Assembly (NCBI RefSeq): GCF_001431705.1
Contig: NZ_LJWX01000003.1
Location: 1 to 59,722 of the forward strand
Source: Ferrovum sp. JA12
GTDB taxonomy: Bacteria; Pseudomonadota; Gammaproteobacteria; Burkholderiales; Ferrovaceae
Direction: 5' to 3'
DNA length: 59,722 bases
Shown here: positions 25,704 to 36,530 of the stretch, piece by piece
How the letters are laid out: each line of letters begins with the position of its first letter
Position numbering within the stretch: position 1 is the first letter of the stretch
The notes under the pieces: generated by a model
Told to the model about the DNA's origin: nothing
What the model saw: only the letters and a program-made list of their open reading frames with translations
Database searches by the model: none
Made by a program: the position numbers and the translations under genes

Positions 25704-26780
25704 TTAAAGACGTCGTTCCTGCCAACGGTTTAGGCCATAGGCAAGCGCTAAAAAAAGGACACTTGGGGTAAGCGTACTAAAGAGTGGCCACCAATTATTG
25801 AGCTGCCCAAGATAGGCAAAAAAACGACTGAGCAAATAAAAAGTCAATCCCAAACCAATACCAATTAGCATGCGCGTCCCCACGGCACCTGAACGCGGTC
25901 TTGACAGGGAAAAAGGAATAGCCAGCATCATCATGACGAGAATCGAAAAAGGATAAATCAACTTACTATATTGTGCAATTTCAAAGCGACTGGTTTGTTG
26001 CTTATTCTCCTTTAAGTGCTTAATGTAACCAAATAAATTCCACAACGACATCTGCTCAGGCTCAACCAACAAGGTTGATAATACTGAAGGGGATAGAATA
26101 GAGTTCCATTCTTCTGCATCATCACGACTCACATTAACGCCTTCTTGCGTAAAAAAGGTATGCTGAACGGCAACCAAACGCCATTTATGCTCGCCCATAA
26201 AGGTTGCGCTTTGCGCCCGTGAAATTTCCTTCAAATGACGGCTGTCATCAAAACGATAAATACGAATATCGTGCAGAGAATTATCGGGCAACATTTCTCG
26301 TATATTAATAAAACTGCCATTGTCTTTTACCCAGATACCTGAGCGAAATTGAGTTGCCACAAAATTGTTTAAGGCTTTTAAACGCCACTGTTGGGCCGCC
26401 TCCTCAGTAGCCGGTACAATCAACTCACCCAGCACAAAGGCGAGCACAACAAAGTAGAGCCCTACTCGAATCATTGATCGGTTAAGTTGCGCCTTAGATA
26501 ACCCCGAAGCACGCATCACGGTAATCTCTGAATGCTGAGCTAAGGTATTCAAGCCATATAAAGTACCAATCAAAGCCGCGATCGGAAAAAGCTCATAGCC
26601 ATGGTTTGGCATCGCCAGCAATACATACACCACAATTTGTGTGATGAGATAGCTGCCCTTTCCTAAATCATTGAGTTCATGAATGAAATCAAAAAAGGAA
26701 AACAACGAGACCAGTGCCACAAACACCAGTGCTGTCCCTAATATGACCTCTCGGGCAAGATAACGATGTAATAACCTCAC
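25704..26780 (-). CDS. lptG: LPS export ABC transporter permease LptG
   Basis: With LptF and LptB2, LptG extracts lipopolysaccharide from the inner membrane and passes it to LptC/A. Its 358 residues have N-terminal helices (MRLLHRYLAREVILGT, SLFSFFDFIHEL), a coupling segment with EITVMRASGLSKAQL, a periplasmic jellyroll (about 130-260) and C-terminal helices (PFSILVMMMLAIPFSLSRPR). The start is GTG 26780, with AGGAGG ten bases before. lptF, usually its immediate neighbour, is not in this window; acs is upstream instead. Confidence 0.94.
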   Translation of the reverse strand: MRLLHRYLAREVILGTALVFVALVSLFSFFDFIHELNDLGKGSYLITQIVVYVLLAMPNHGYELFPIAALIGTLYGLNTLAQHSEITVMRASGLSKAQLNRSMIRVGLYFVVLAFVLGELIVPATEEAAQQWRLKALNNFVATQFRSGIWVKDNGSFINIREMLPDNSLHDIRIYRFDDSRHLKEISRAQSATFMGEHKWRLVAVQHTFFTQEGVNVSRDDAEEWNSILSPSVLSTLLVEPEQMSLWNLFGYIKHLKENKQQTSRFEIAQYSKLIYPFSILVMMMLAIPFSLSRPRSGAVGTRMLIGIGLGLTFYLLSRFFAYLGQLNNWWPLFSTLTPSVLFLALAYGLNRWQERRL

Positions 26781-26795
26781 CCGAGCGTATCCTCC

Positions 26796-28772
26796 TTAGG
26801 TGCTTTCTTTAAGTTGTTGCAAAATTGCCGGGTTTTCCAGGGTCGAGATATCCTGCGTCACCTCTTCCCCCTTAGCAATCACTCTTAACAATCGACGCAT
26901 TATTTTACCAGAGCGCGTTTTAGGTAAGTTATCACCAAAGCGTATTTCTTTGGGTTTGGCGATGGGACCAATTTCCTTCCCGACCCAATTCCTTAACTCC
27001 GTAGCAATGGCCTTTGCTTGATCGCCAACAGGTCGCGTTTGTTTTAACACCACATAGGCCACAATGGCTTCACCAGTTAAGTCATCAGGACGCCCCACCA
27101 CCGCTGCCTCAGCCACGAGAGGATTGGCCACTAACGCTGACTCAATCTCCATGGTTCCCATACGGTGACCAGACACGTTCAGGACATCATCAATGCGGCC
27201 GGTAATCGTAAAGTTACCGGTATCCTTGTCGCGAATCGCTCCATCTCCTGCTAAATAATATCCTTTTAACTCATCAGGGTAGTAGCTCTTACGAAAACGC
27301 TCAGGATCACCCCAAATAGTTCTAATCATGGACGGCCAAGGACGTTTAATGACTAATATTCCACCCTGGCCATCGGCCATATCCTGACCCGTCTCATCCA
27401 CGATGGCCGCTTCAATGCCGGGCAAAGGCAGTGTACAAGAGCCGGGTACCATGGGAGTCACTCCGGGTAGCGGGGTAATCATATGCCCACCTGTTTCCGT
27501 TTGCCAGAAGGTGTCCACAATGGGGCAACGCTCGCCACCCACTTGACGGTAATACCACATCCACGCCTCAGGATTGATAGGTTCACCCACAGAACCCAAC
27601 AACCTTAAGCTCGATAAATCATAATTCTTGGGGTGAACAGAAGGGTTACTGTCAGCGGCTTTAATTAATGAACGAATGGCTGTGGGGGCGGTATAAAAAA
27701 TAGACACCTTATGCTTGGCGATCATATCCCAAAAACGCCCCGCATTAGGATAAGTGGGTACTCCCTCAAAAACAATTTCCGTGGCGCCCGCCGCCAGAGG
27801 TCCGTAAACTATGTAAGAATGTCCCGTCACCCAGCCTATGTCTGCGGTACACCAAAATATATCCTGGTTTTTAATATCAAAGGTCCAACGCATGGTCAGC
27901 AGGGCCCATAATAAATATCCCCCAGTGGCATGTTGCACACCCTTAGGTTTACCCGTGGAACCGCTCGTGTAGAGCACAAACAAAGGATACTCAGCCTCCA
28001 CCCACTCGGGTTCACATTGATCACTTTGGCCACTTTCCACCTCATGGAACCAGACATCACGAGCTGCCACAAAGGGTATCGCTCCGCCAGTACGGCGATA
28101 AATAATCACGGTTTTTAAGGCCTCACAACCGCCCAGGGCGATGGCATCATCAACAATACTTTTGAGAGGTAATTGTTTACCGCCACGCAACTGTTCATCG
28201 GCGGTAATCAGAGCGATCGCTCCAATATCAACAATTCTCTCCTGCAAGGACTTGGCAGAAAAACCACCAAATACTACGGAATGGGTAGCGCCAATGCGCG
28301 CGCAAGCTTGCATGGCCACGACCCCTTCAATGGACATGGACATGTAAATAACAACGCGATCGCCCTTTTTAATGCCCTTTGCCTTTAAACCGTTGGCGAA
28401 GCGACAGACCCGAGCATGAAGTTCTTGATAGGTGATAGGGGTCACTGTGCCATCATCTGCCTCAAAAATAATCGCTGTCTTGTTACCCAATCCCTTATTG
28501 ATATTGCGATCAAGACAATTGTATGAGGCGTTAATTAAACCATCATCAAACCAGCGATAAAAAGGAGCATGGGACTCGTCCAACACACGGGTGAAAGGTT
28601 GATGCCAATCTAAATGCTCATTTGCCAATCGTCCCCAAAAGCCCTGTGGGTCGCGACGTGCTTCATCACATAGCGCTTGATATTGCTCTATCCCTTGAAT
28701 ATTGGCCTGCGCTACAAACTCTGGGCTTGGATGAAAGACGCGGGTTTCGTGTAATAATGCTTCGGTAGACAT
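26796..28772 (-). CDS. acs: Acetyl-CoA synthetase (AMP-forming)
   Basis: It activates acetate to acetyl-CoA through acetyl-AMP. The 658 residues show the full family layout: [17 protein letters not shown], the P-loop [16 protein letters not shown] (about 268), [26 protein letters not shown] and the C-terminal [14 protein letters not shown], whose Lys is the acetylation-controlled residue. ATG 28772 has an ideal AGGAGGTTT before it. It could recycle the acetate made by the malonate decarboxylase encoded at 50-56 kb. Confidence 0.97.
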   Translation of the reverse strand: MSTEALLHETRVFHPSPEFVAQANIQGIEQYQALCDEARRDPQGFWGRLANEHLDWHQPFTRVLDESHAPFYRWFDDGLINASYNCLDRNINKGLGNKTAIIFEADDGTVTPITYQELHARVCRFANGLKAKGIKKGDRVVIYMSMSIEGVVAMQACARIGATHSVVFGGFSAKSLQERIVDIGAIALITADEQLRGGKQLPLKSIVDDAIALGGCEALKTVIIYRRTGGAIPFVAARDVWFHEVESGQSDQCEPEWVEAEYPLFVLYTSGSTGKPKGVQHATGGYLLWALLTMRWTFDIKNQDIFWCTADIGWVTGHSYIVYGPLAAGATEIVFEGVPTYPNAGRFWDMIAKHKVSIFYTAPTAIRSLIKAADSNPSVHPKNYDLSSLRLLGSVGEPINPEAWMWYYRQVGGERCPIVDTFWQTETGGHMITPLPGVTPMVPGSCTLPLPGIEAAIVDETGQDMADGQGGILVIKRPWPSMIRTIWGDPERFRKSYYPDELKGYYLAGDGAIRDKDTGNFTITGRIDDVLNVSGHRMGTMEIESALVANPLVAEAAVVGRPDDLTGEAIVAYVVLKQTRPVGDQAKAIATELRNWVGKEIGPIAKPKEIRFGDNLPKTRSGKIMRRLLRVIAKGEEVTQDISTLENPAILQQLKEST

Positions 28773-28955
28773 AAACCTCCTCCATGTATTGTTTTCAATG
28801 AGTCTTTTTTAATGTATTAATCATAAGCGTTTAGGGTGCCTAGGATCAACAGTTCATTATAGCCATGAGAAAGTGGTTTTGAGGATCCTTTCATAAAACT
28901 TTAAGGCGGGTTATAGTAGTGAGATCAGTATTTAACCTTCATATAGGTATAGTTG

Positions 28956-30482
28956 ATGACTACTCTTATTCGCGAAAACGATTTCATTCAGAGCATCGCC
29001 GATAGCTTGCAATTTATTTCCTACTACCATCCTGTGGATTATATCAAAGCCCTAGGACACGCCTATGAGCTCGAAGAGTCTGAGGCGGCTAAGGATGCCA
29101 TCGCACAAATTCTCACTAATTCAAGGATGTGCGCCGAAGGGCACCGGCCCATTTGCCAAGACACAGGGATTGTGGTGGTCTTTGTTAAGGTGGGCATGAA
29201 TTGTCGTTTTGACAGCCAAAAAAGCCTGGAGCATCTTGTGAATGAGGGAGTTCGCCAAGCCTATACCAACCCCTTAAATCCGCTCCGATCCTCCATTCTG
29301 TCAGACCCTGCTGGCGCCAGAAAAAACACCCGAGACAATACGCCAGCCGTGGTTCATGTGAGTCTCGTGCCGGGCAATGAAGTGAGCGTGGATATTGCCG
29401 CCAAGGGAGGAGGATCAGAAAACAAATCTAAGTTTGTGATGCTGAACCCCTCGGACTCCGTGGTAGATTGGGTGATCAAGACGGTGCCCACCATGGGCTC
29501 AGGGTGGTGCCCTCCTGGCATGCTTGGCATTGGCATTGGAGGCAGCGCGGAAAAAGCCATGATATTGGCTAAGGAAGCCTTGATGGAACCCATTGACATG
29601 GCCGAGCTTAAACAACGGGGTCCAAAGAGCCGCGTCGAAGAACTGCGTATTGAGATTTACGACAAAGTGAATGCCTTAGGTATTGGGGCCCAGGGTTTGG
29701 GGGGGCTCTCCACGGTTCTAGATGTCAAAATTTTGGACTACCCCACCCACGCAGCGAGTTTACCTGTGGCAATGATTCCAAACTGTGCCGCCACTCGCCA
29801 TATTCACTTTACCTTAACAGGAGAGGGACCCGCTCTTTTCACTCCTCCTTCCTTAACCGACTGGCCGAAGGTCACTTGGAGTCCATCGCCTAACTCACGC
29901 CATGTGAATCTTGATCATATCAGTGCCGCGGAAGTACAGTCTTGGAAACCAGGAGACACCTTGCTGCTCTCTGGTAAATTACTCACCGGCCGTGACGCTG
30001 CCCATCAACGTATTCAACAGTTATTGAACCAAGGGCAACCCCTCCCAGAGGGCTTAGATTTTACTGGGCGCTTTATTTATTATGTGGGTCCCGTGGACCC
30101 GGTGGGCGATGAGGTAGTGGGTCCTGCCGGCCCTACTACGGCAACCCGCATGGATAAATTCACCCACATGATGCTCTCTCAAACCGGCTTGCTTGGCATG
30201 ATTGGCAAAGCTGAACGAGGTCCCGTGGCCATTGAAGCGATTCGTCAACATCGCTCAGTGTCCCTTATTGCCGTGGGCGGTGCCGCTTACCTTGTGGCCA
30301 AAGCCATTCGAGCATCAAGAGTGGTTGCCTTTCCTGAGCTCGGCATGGAAGCGATTTACGAGTTTACTGTGGAGAACATGCCCGTCACGGTGGCCGTGGA
30401 CAGTCTTGGTGAATCGATACACCACTTGGGGCCCAAAAAATGGCAGAGTAAAATTGGCACCATTCCTGTGGTTAGTGTTTAA
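28956..30482 (+). CDS. fumA: Class I (4Fe-4S) fumarate hydratase
   Basis: It interconverts fumarate and malate using an oxygen-sensitive 4Fe-4S cluster. The 508 residues join the alpha and beta parts in one chain. The three cluster Cys are expected in RPICQDTG (about 70), IPNCAATRHIH and the following alpha region; the beta part holds GPVDPVGDEVVGPAGPTTATRMD. It could serve as fumA or fumB. ATG 28956 is preceded by AGGT nine bases away. It converges on mfd with an 11-base overlap of coding ends. Confidence 0.93.
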   Translation: MTTLIRENDFIQSIADSLQFISYYHPVDYIKALGHAYELEESEAAKDAIAQILTNSRMCAEGHRPICQDTGIVVVFVKVGMNCRFDSQKSLEHLVNEGVRQAYTNPLNPLRSSILSDPAGARKNTRDNTPAVVHVSLVPGNEVSVDIAAKGGGSENKSKFVMLNPSDSVVDWVIKTVPTMGSGWCPPGMLGIGIGGSAEKAMILAKEALMEPIDMAELKQRGPKSRVEELRIEIYDKVNALGIGAQGLGGLSTVLDVKILDYPTHAASLPVAMIPNCAATRHIHFTLTGEGPALFTPPSLTDWPKVTWSPSPNSRHVNLDHISAAEVQSWKPGDTLLLSGKLLTGRDAAHQRIQQLLNQGQPLPEGLDFTGRFIYYVGPVDPVGDEVVGPAGPTTATRMDKFTHMMLSQTGLLGMIGKAERGPVAIEAIRQHRSVSLIAVGGAAYLVAKAIRASRVVAFPELGMEAIYEFTVENMPVTVAVDSLGESIHHLGPKKWQSKIGTIPVVSV

Positions 30483-33400
30483 AAATAAGCTTACCTAAAT
30501 CCTCTAACACTTCTTTAATATGAGTCACTCGCTCGAGGGGCGAGTGACTCACACGGTTTACACGCAGTTTATCCTGGCCTGACAGACGATAGCGTCCATC
30601 TCTTTGTAGCAGTAAAATCAAATCCTGTGGCTCCAGAGGAGTATCCTTGCCAAACTGCAACACAATATTCTCATCATTGGCGTCAATTTTTTGTACGGCC
30701 AAGGGTTGGCCTAACAGGCGCAGCGCGTGGCAGTGAAACAGTAATTGTGCCGCCTCTGGGAGCAAACCAAAGCGATCAATCAACTCAATACGCAATTCAT
30801 CCAAACTATCACGATCCTCACAGTTTGAGAGGCGTTTGTATAAGATCAAACGCTCTTGCACATCACCACAATAGTCGCTGGGTAAGAGTGCTGGAGCATG
30901 TAAATTAATCTCTGTATTCACACTAAGGGGTGTCTCAATATCCCAATTGGTGCCTTGTTTCAGGGCCTTCACCGCTTGTGTCAATAAATCATTGTATAAA
31001 GAAAACCCCACCTCGATCAGGTCCCCGCTTTGCGAGTCTCCCAGCACCTCTCCTGCCCCGCGAATTTCCAAGTCTTGCATGGCGAGATAAAAACCTGAGC
31101 CTAACTCTTCCATCATTTGAATAGCTTCTAAACGCTTCTTTGCTGCAGCCGTCAATGCATCACTGGGAGGGGTCAATAAATAAGCATACGCTTGATGATG
31201 GGAGCGACCCACCCGACCGCGTAATTGATGTAATTGAGCAAGACCAAAACGGTCGGCCCGGTGAATTAAAATGGTATTGGCAGAGGGTACGTCAATGCCC
31301 GTTTCAATAATTGTTGAGCACAACAGAATATTAGCCTGTTGATGATAAAAATCTCTCATAACCTGCTCTAACTCTCTTTCTCTGAGCTGCCCATGGGCCA
31401 CAGCAATTCGTGCTTCAGGGAGTAAACGGGTTAAGTGATCACGCATATTTTCAATGGTATCCACTTCGTTATGCAGAAAATAAAGCTGCCCCCCGCGCTT
31501 GAGTTCACGTAACGCTGCCTCGCGAACCAGAGCGTCACTGTAGGGGTAAACAAAGGTTTTAATGGCGAGGCGCTTTTGCGGAGCCGTGGCGATAACAGAA
31601 AAATCTCGCAGACCCTCCAGTGACATGGCGAGAGTTCTAGGGATAGGAGTGGCAGTTAAGGTTAAGACATCCACCTCAGCGCGCAAAGCCTTAAGGCGCT
31701 CTTTTTGACGCACACCAAAACGATGTTCCTCATCAATAATCACTAAACCTAAATTAGCAAATTTGACTTCTTCGGCAATGAGTTTATGGGTACCGATAAC
31801 AATATCAACGGTTCCTTGGCGAATGCCCGCCAAACTGACCGCCACCTCTTTACTGGAGCGAAAACGTGATAGCTCAGCTATTTTCACAGGCCAGTCTGCA
31901 AAGCGATCAGAAAAATTGTTAAAGTGTTGCTCGGCGAGCAACGTGGTGGGGACAAGGATAGCCACCTGCTTTCCAGCACTTACCGCAAGAAAAGCAGCGC
32001 GCATAGCCACTTCCGTTTTACCAAAGCCCACATCGCCACAAATTAACCGATCCATAGGTTTGCCAGAGCGCATATCGGTCATTACCGCGTCTATGGCCGC
32101 CAATTGATCAGGCGTTTCCTCGAAGGCAAATCCCCCGCTAAAGGCCTCATAATCATGATCTTTAACTGGAAAAGCAAAACCCTCTCGCGCTAAGCGTTTG
32201 GCATATAAATCTAATAATTCTGCAGCGGTATCTCGAGCTCTCGTAGCAGCTCTTGTCTTGGCCTTCTGCCATTGACCACTGCCCAGTTTATGAAGAGGAG
32301 CCTGCTCTGGTGACCCACCTGTATAACGGGTGATTAAATGCAGCTGCGTAACGGGTACATACAAAACATCCTCTCCCGCGTACTGTAACTGCATATACTC
32401 ATTGATCCCCTCCCCAAAATCGAGATTCACGAGGCCACAAAATCGTCCTATCCCATGGTCCAAATGGACCACGGGATCATTGATTTTAACTTCCGACAGA
32501 TCCTTAAACAGAGAATCGGTGGAACGACTGGTTCCCTGTCGACGGCGTACCTGACGAACTTGACTGGCAAATAACTCGGCTTCAGTAATAAGCGCTAAGC
32601 GTTCATCTTTGAAAATAAACCCTGCAGCAATAGGACCCACGAGAAGTGATAGTTGATGGGGAGCGTGAATGGCCTCTTGCCAAGTCTGTAGAGAGGTAAC
32701 GGGTAAATGATGTTCGCTCAGCAGTGTCAATAAACTCTCTCGTCGACCAAGGCTCTCCGCCATGACAATTAAGCGCCCATCAAAGTTCTGTGCAAACTCT
32801 CTTAACAGTTTAATGGGATCGGTATCGCGTCGGTTGACGCAGAGGGGGGGCAAAGGGTCACTGCGAGTTAACGCTTGCTGATGCGTCAGCGCCTTTGAAG
32901 GGCGCATGATGATATCAATACGCTGGTAATTGTTGAGCGCTTGATGAAACTCTTCTTCAGAGATAAATAATTCACGGGGCTCGAGTATTGGATGAGCACG
33001 ATTACCTTTTAATAATTCCCAACGAGGTTTAACAGATTGCCAAAAAGATTGGATGACCTCTGCCACGTCAGCACAAAGATAAACGGTGCTGGTCCCAGGT
33101 AAATAATCAAAAATCGTAGCGGTTTCCTCAAAAAACAGGGGCAAATAATATTCAATGCCACCCGGAGCTAAACCATTACTCACATCTTTATAAAAATCAG
33201 AGCGCGAAGGATCTCCCTCAAAGCGATCGCGGAACCGCTGGCGAAACATTTTTCTGCCCGCCTCATCGATAGGAAACTCCCGGGCTGGTAATAAGCGGAT
33301 GTCATTGACAGGATAGAGAGTACGCTGTGTATCCACATCAAAGGTGCGTATGCTTTCAACCTCTGTATCCATCAATTCAATGCGAAAAGGCAAGATGCTG

Positions 33401-33885
33401 CCGGTGGCAAATAAATCAATTAAGCCACCCCGCACACAGTATTCTCCCGGGCGCAGTACCTGTGCCACATGGGTATACCCCGCTATTAACATCTGCTCTT
33501 GAAAAGCGTTACGATCAAAGTCTTGTTTACGTTGAATAAAAAAAGTTCGTGCTGCCAAATAAGCATGGGGAGGCAGACGATTTAAGGCGGTGGCAACGGG
33601 AATGAGTGCCACATCAAATTGCTGTTGGCTAAACTGCCAGAGGGTGGCTAAACGCTCAGAGATGAGATCAGGATGAGGAGAAAAATGGTCATAGGGCAGG
33701 GTTTCCCAGTCAGGAAAAAAGTAAACCCCTGCCTCAGGCTTAAGCCACTTAATCTCCTCCATGAGGCGCTGGGCATGGGCCACATTCTCTGTGAAGATAA
33801 CAAGTGGACGGTGTTCGCTGATTTTTTCGGCAAAATAAAAGGCATCTGCCGAGCCATGAGGCGCAAAATACACTTGCTTGACCAT
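30472..33885 (-). CDS. mfd: Transcription-repair coupling factor Mfd
   Basis: Mfd pushes stalled RNA polymerase off lesions and recruits UvrA. The 1137 residues have an N-terminal UvrB-like module (about 1-330), an RNA-polymerase interaction domain near DPVVHLDHGIGRFCGL (about 470), a RecG-type SF2 motor with Walker A ICGDVGFGKTEVAMRAAF (about 615) and DEEHRFG, then QLHQLRGRVGRSHHQAYAYL and a C-terminal TRCF domain. Length is close to the E. coli protein. ATG 33885 is the start. Confidence 0.97.
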   Translation of the reverse strand: MVKQVYFAPHGSADAFYFAEKISEHRPLVIFTENVAHAQRLMEEIKWLKPEAGVYFFPDWETLPYDHFSPHPDLISERLATLWQFSQQQFDVALIPVATALNRLPPHAYLAARTFFIQRKQDFDRNAFQEQMLIAGYTHVAQVLRPGEYCVRGGLIDLFATGSILPFRIELMDTEVESIRTFDVDTQRTLYPVNDIRLLPAREFPIDEAGRKMFRQRFRDRFEGDPSRSDFYKDVSNGLAPGGIEYYLPLFFEETATIFDYLPGTSTVYLCADVAEVIQSFWQSVKPRWELLKGNRAHPILEPRELFISEEEFHQALNNYQRIDIIMRPSKALTHQQALTRSDPLPPLCVNRRDTDPIKLLREFAQNFDGRLIVMAESLGRRESLLTLLSEHHLPVTSLQTWQEAIHAPHQLSLLVGPIAAGFIFKDERLALITEAELFASQVRQVRRRQGTSRSTDSLFKDLSEVKINDPVVHLDHGIGRFCGLVNLDFGEGINEYMQLQYAGEDVLYVPVTQLHLITRYTGGSPEQAPLHKLGSGQWQKAKTRAATRARDTAAELLDLYAKRLAREGFAFPVKDHDYEAFSGGFAFEETPDQLAAIDAVMTDMRSGKPMDRLICGDVGFGKTEVAMRAAFLAVSAGKQVAILVPTTLLAEQHFNNFSDRFADWPVKIAELSRFRSSKEVAVSLAGIRQGTVDIVIGTHKLIAEEVKFANLGLVIIDEEHRFGVRQKERLKALRAEVDVLTLTATPIPRTLAMSLEGLRDFSVIATAPQKRLAIKTFVYPYSDALVREAALRELKRGGQLYFLHNEVDTIENMRDHLTRLLPEARIAVAHGQLRERELEQVMRDFYHQQANILLCSTIIETGIDVPSANTILIHRADRFGLAQLHQLRGRVGRSHHQAYAYLLTPPSDALTAAAKKRLEAIQMMEELGSGFYLAMQDLEIRGAGEVLGDSQSGDLIEVGFSLYNDLLTQAVKALKQGTNWDIETPLSVNTEINLHAPALLPSDYCGDVQERLILYKRLSNCEDRDSLDELRIELIDRFGLLPEAAQLLFHCHALRLLGQPLAVQKIDANDENIVLQFGKDTPLEPQDLILLLQRDGRYRLSGQDKLRVNRVSHSPLERVTHIKEVLEDLGKLIFKH

Positions 33886-33900
33886 TCTTACTCTTTCGTT

Positions 33901-34242
33901 TTAAACGCTGTGGGCACGGGTAGTAAAGCTTTCTCCACAACCACAGGAGTCGGCAACATTGGGATTATTGAATTTAAAAGCGAAGTTGATGCCCTCTTTG
34001 CAATAATCGAGTTCAGTGCCATCAATAAAAGGAAGGTCAGCTTGTTTTACTAATACCGCTACGTTGCCAGGTTGCGTAAAAATCAGGTCTTCCGGTCCCG
34101 CTTGATCGGCATAATCCAATACATAAGCCAAACCGGAGCAACCGGACTGCTTAACACCGAAACGTAAACCTATCCCACTGCCGCGTTTATCTAAAGCTTG
34201 CCGAACGTGCTTGGCTGCTGCTGGAGTTAAAGTAATAGCCAT
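33901..34242 (-). CDS. A-type iron-sulfur carrier protein (IscA/ErpA family)
   Basis: The 113 residues begin [20 protein letters not shown] and carry the three conserved Cys: one in [15 protein letters not shown] (Cys-x(n)) and two in the C-terminal DSCGCGESF. These proteins deliver Fe-S clusters to targets. It sits after cysE rather than in an isc operon, so the exact type (IscA, ErpA or SufA) cannot be set from context. ATG 34242 lies five bases after the cysE stop. Confidence 0.9.
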   Translation of the reverse strand: MAITLTPAAAKHVRQALDKRGSGIGLRFGVKQSGCSGLAYVLDYADQAGPEDLIFTQPGNVAVLVKQADLPFIDGTELDYCKEGINFAFKFNNPNVADSCGCGESFTTRAHSV

Positions 34243-34247
34243 AATTA

Positions 34248-34946
34248 TTAGTTTCCCTTAGAGTTATTAAGACTATCCAATTGCTTTGAAAGTTCTTGGC
34301 TCTTGGCTTCAAGATCATGATACTGTTGCATTAATTGGTTAACCACTACCACCAAAGGATCCTTATCATTGTCGGTGGGGCCGTAAGCGCTGAAGGGCAT
34401 GGCTTCTTTTTTCATTTTCAGCGATAAGTCTTCTTCAACCACCCGCCCTGGAATGCCAATTACCGTCGCACCTGGAGGCACTGCCTTAACCACCACGGCA
34501 TTGGATCCCACCTTCGCCCCTTCACCAATCGTGATGGGCCCAATAATTTTAGCTCCTGCGCCAACAATCACTCCTCTCATTAAAGTCGGGTGACGTTTCC
34601 CTTTTTGCCATGATGTGCCACCTAAGGTAACCCCCTGATAGAGGGTGCAATCATCTCCAATTTCTGCCGTCTCACCCACGACCACCCCCATGCCGTGGTC
34701 AATAAATACCCGTCTACCCACCTTCGCACCGGGATGAATCTCAATGCCAGTTAAGCCTCTTGATAATTGCGAGATAAAGCGGGCCAACCAATACCAATGT
34801 TGTTGCCATAATGAATGCGCTAACCAATGCAAAATAATGGCATGGAAACCAGGATACAACGAAATCACTTCCCAGCGACTCCTGACTGCGGGATCTCTGT
34901 CAAAGACAATGTCAATTTGCTCACATACTCTAGACCATATTGCCAT
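34248..34946 (-). CDS. cysE: Serine O-acetyltransferase
   Basis: First step of cysteine synthesis: serine plus acetyl-CoA to O-acetylserine. The 232 residues have a helical N-terminal domain ([23 protein letters not shown]) and a left-handed beta helix of hexapeptide repeats (about 65-175) with [20 protein letters not shown] and [19 protein letters not shown], carrying the catalytic Asp-His pair. The C-terminal tail is long and helical. The suhB-trmJ-cysE order resembles that seen around iscR in gammaproteobacteria. Confidence 0.95.
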   Translation of the reverse strand: MAIWSRVCEQIDIVFDRDPAVRSRWEVISLYPGFHAIILHWLAHSLWQQHWYWLARFISQLSRGLTGIEIHPGAKVGRRVFIDHGMGVVVGETAEIGDDCTLYQGVTLGGTSWQKGKRHPTLMRGVIVGAGAKIIGPITIGEGAKVGSNAVVVKAVPPGATVIGIPGRVVEEDLSLKMKKEAMPFSAYGPTDNDKDPLVVVVNQLMQQYHDLEAKSQELSKQLDSLNNSKGN

Positions 34947-34964
34947 ATTTTTTATTCACCAATA

Positions 34965-35735
34965 TTAACGATTACTGCCAGCCGCAGATCGATCACTACC
35001 CACAGTTTTTCTATCAGGAACCAATGCATTGAGCATACCACGAAGAATATTGACCTCTTCATGCTCTAATCTTACTCTGCCAAACAACCGACGCAATCGG
35101 GTCATTAACCGCCCAGGATTGGCAGGGTCTAAAAATCCTTGATGTAATAAGACATCCTCAAGATGCCCATAAAAATATTCCACTTCCTCATGACTGGCTA
35201 AGGGAGACATCTCTTGGGCGACTGTTACCTGTTTTTCCATTAAGGCCATGCGTGCCTCATAGCACAGTATTTGCACCGCAGCGGCCACGTTCAAAGAGCC
35301 AAACTGGGGGTCGGTGGGAATAGAGCACAGCACATGACACAGGTCACATTCGGCATTGGTCAAGCCTGACATTTCAGTACCCAATACCACAGCCACCTGG
35401 CCCGCTCTCACTTCCCTCGGTAGACGCTGCGTAAAGTCTTGAATTGAAATGTGTTCGTGGGACAAATCCCTTGCTCGAACCGTCATGGCCACCGCCCAAG
35501 TGCATCCCACAAGAGCCTCTGCCAGGTTATCGACAACACGAGCCTCTGCCAGCACATCATCAGCCCCAGCGGCCATGGCACTCGCTTGGGGGTGCGGAAA
35601 ACATTTGGGTTGAACTAACACCAATTGGTGCAAGCCCATGGTTTTGATGGCCCGCGCCGCCGCTCCAATATTACCCGGGTGGGTAGTCTGGCACATGACA
35701 ACACGGATATTTTCTAACCCGCTCAAGTAACTCAT
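34965..35735 (-). CDS. trmJ: tRNA (cytidine/uridine-2'-O-)-methyltransferase TrmJ
   Basis: A SPOUT enzyme that methylates position 32 of tRNA. The 256 residues show IRVVMCQTTHPGNIGAAARA at the start and the knot motifs VVLGTEMSGLTNAE and IPTDPQFGSLNVAAAVQILCYEARM, which bind S-adenosylmethionine. A C-terminal helical extension (YFYGHLEDVLLHQGFLD) and a Ser/Arg-rich tail (VGSDRSAAGSNR) follow. It lies between suhB and cysE on the same strand. Confidence 0.94.
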   Translation of the reverse strand: MSYLSGLENIRVVMCQTTHPGNIGAAARAIKTMGLHQLVLVQPKCFPHPQASAMAAGADDVLAEARVVDNLAEALVGCTWAVAMTVRARDLSHEHISIQDFTQRLPREVRAGQVAVVLGTEMSGLTNAECDLCHVLCSIPTDPQFGSLNVAAAVQILCYEARMALMEKQVTVAQEMSPLASHEEVEYFYGHLEDVLLHQGFLDPANPGRLMTRLRRLFGRVRLEHEEVNILRGMLNALVPDRKTVGSDRSAAGSNR

Positions 35736-35743
35736 GGGATCAA

Positions 35744-36520
35744 TTAAGCTTTGGTAACTAAACTTAACAACTGCGAGAAAATCTTAGGCGTGGCGGCCAC
35801 AACATGTCCGGTCTCCAAATAACGTTGCTCACCCTCTAAATCCGTCACGAGACCACCGGCCTCTTGAATGAGCAGCACTCCAGCTGCCATATCCCAGGGT
35901 TTTAAGCCTAACTCCCAAAAACCATCATATCGACCTGCCGCCACATAGGCCAAATCTAACGCCGCCGATCCCGGGCGACGTATGCCTGCACTCTCACGCA
36001 TCACCACAGCGAGCATGCGCAAATACCGCTCCTGATTATCCATGCTGCTGTAAGGAAATCCTGAACCGATCAACGCGTCTTCCATTCTGGTTTGCGCACT
36101 CACCCGAAGGCGTCTTTCATTCAGAAAAGCTCCCGCACCGCGAGTCGCGGTAAAGAGGTCATTTTTAAGGGGATCATAGATAACCCCTTGAGTGATGACC
36201 CCCCTCACAGAGAGGGCAATGGATACCGCATACATCGGAAACCCATGTAAAAAGTTAGTGGTTCCATCAATGGGATCAATAATCCATTGATACTCCGATT
36301 GCCCCAGAGCGCCCGACTCTTCACCCAAAAAAGAATGGTCAGGATAGGCTTCCTGTAGAACACTTATAATTGCCTCTTCAGCGGCCTTATCAATTTCTGT
36401 GACATAATCCGCCGGGCCTTTTCTGGCAATTTTTAAGCGATCTATATCAAGAGCGGCGCGATTAATAATACTGCCTGCACGGCGCGCCGCTTTAATTGCT
36501 GTATTCAGCATAGGATGCAT
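35744..36520 (-). CDS. suhB: Inositol-1-monophosphatase / Nus factor SuhB
   Basis: A Mg-dependent sugar phosphatase that in E. coli also joins the rRNA antitermination complex. The 258 residues start MHPMLNTAIKAARRAGSI and contain the metal-site motifs EIDKAAEEAI, LGEESGA, DPIDGTTNFLHGFP and KPWDMAAGVLLIQEAGG in normal order. ATG 36520 matches homolog starts. It is followed by trmJ eight bases later. Confidence 0.95.
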   Translation of the reverse strand: MHPMLNTAIKAARRAGSIINRAALDIDRLKIARKGPADYVTEIDKAAEEAIISVLQEAYPDHSFLGEESGALGQSEYQWIIDPIDGTTNFLHGFPMYAVSIALSVRGVITQGVIYDPLKNDLFTATRGAGAFLNERRLRVSAQTRMEDALIGSGFPYSSMDNQERYLRMLAVVMRESAGIRRPGSAALDLAYVAAGRYDGFWELGLKPWDMAAGVLLIQEAGGLVTDLEGEQRYLETGHVVAATPKIFSQLLSLVTKA

Positions 36521-36530
36521 AACAATCCTC

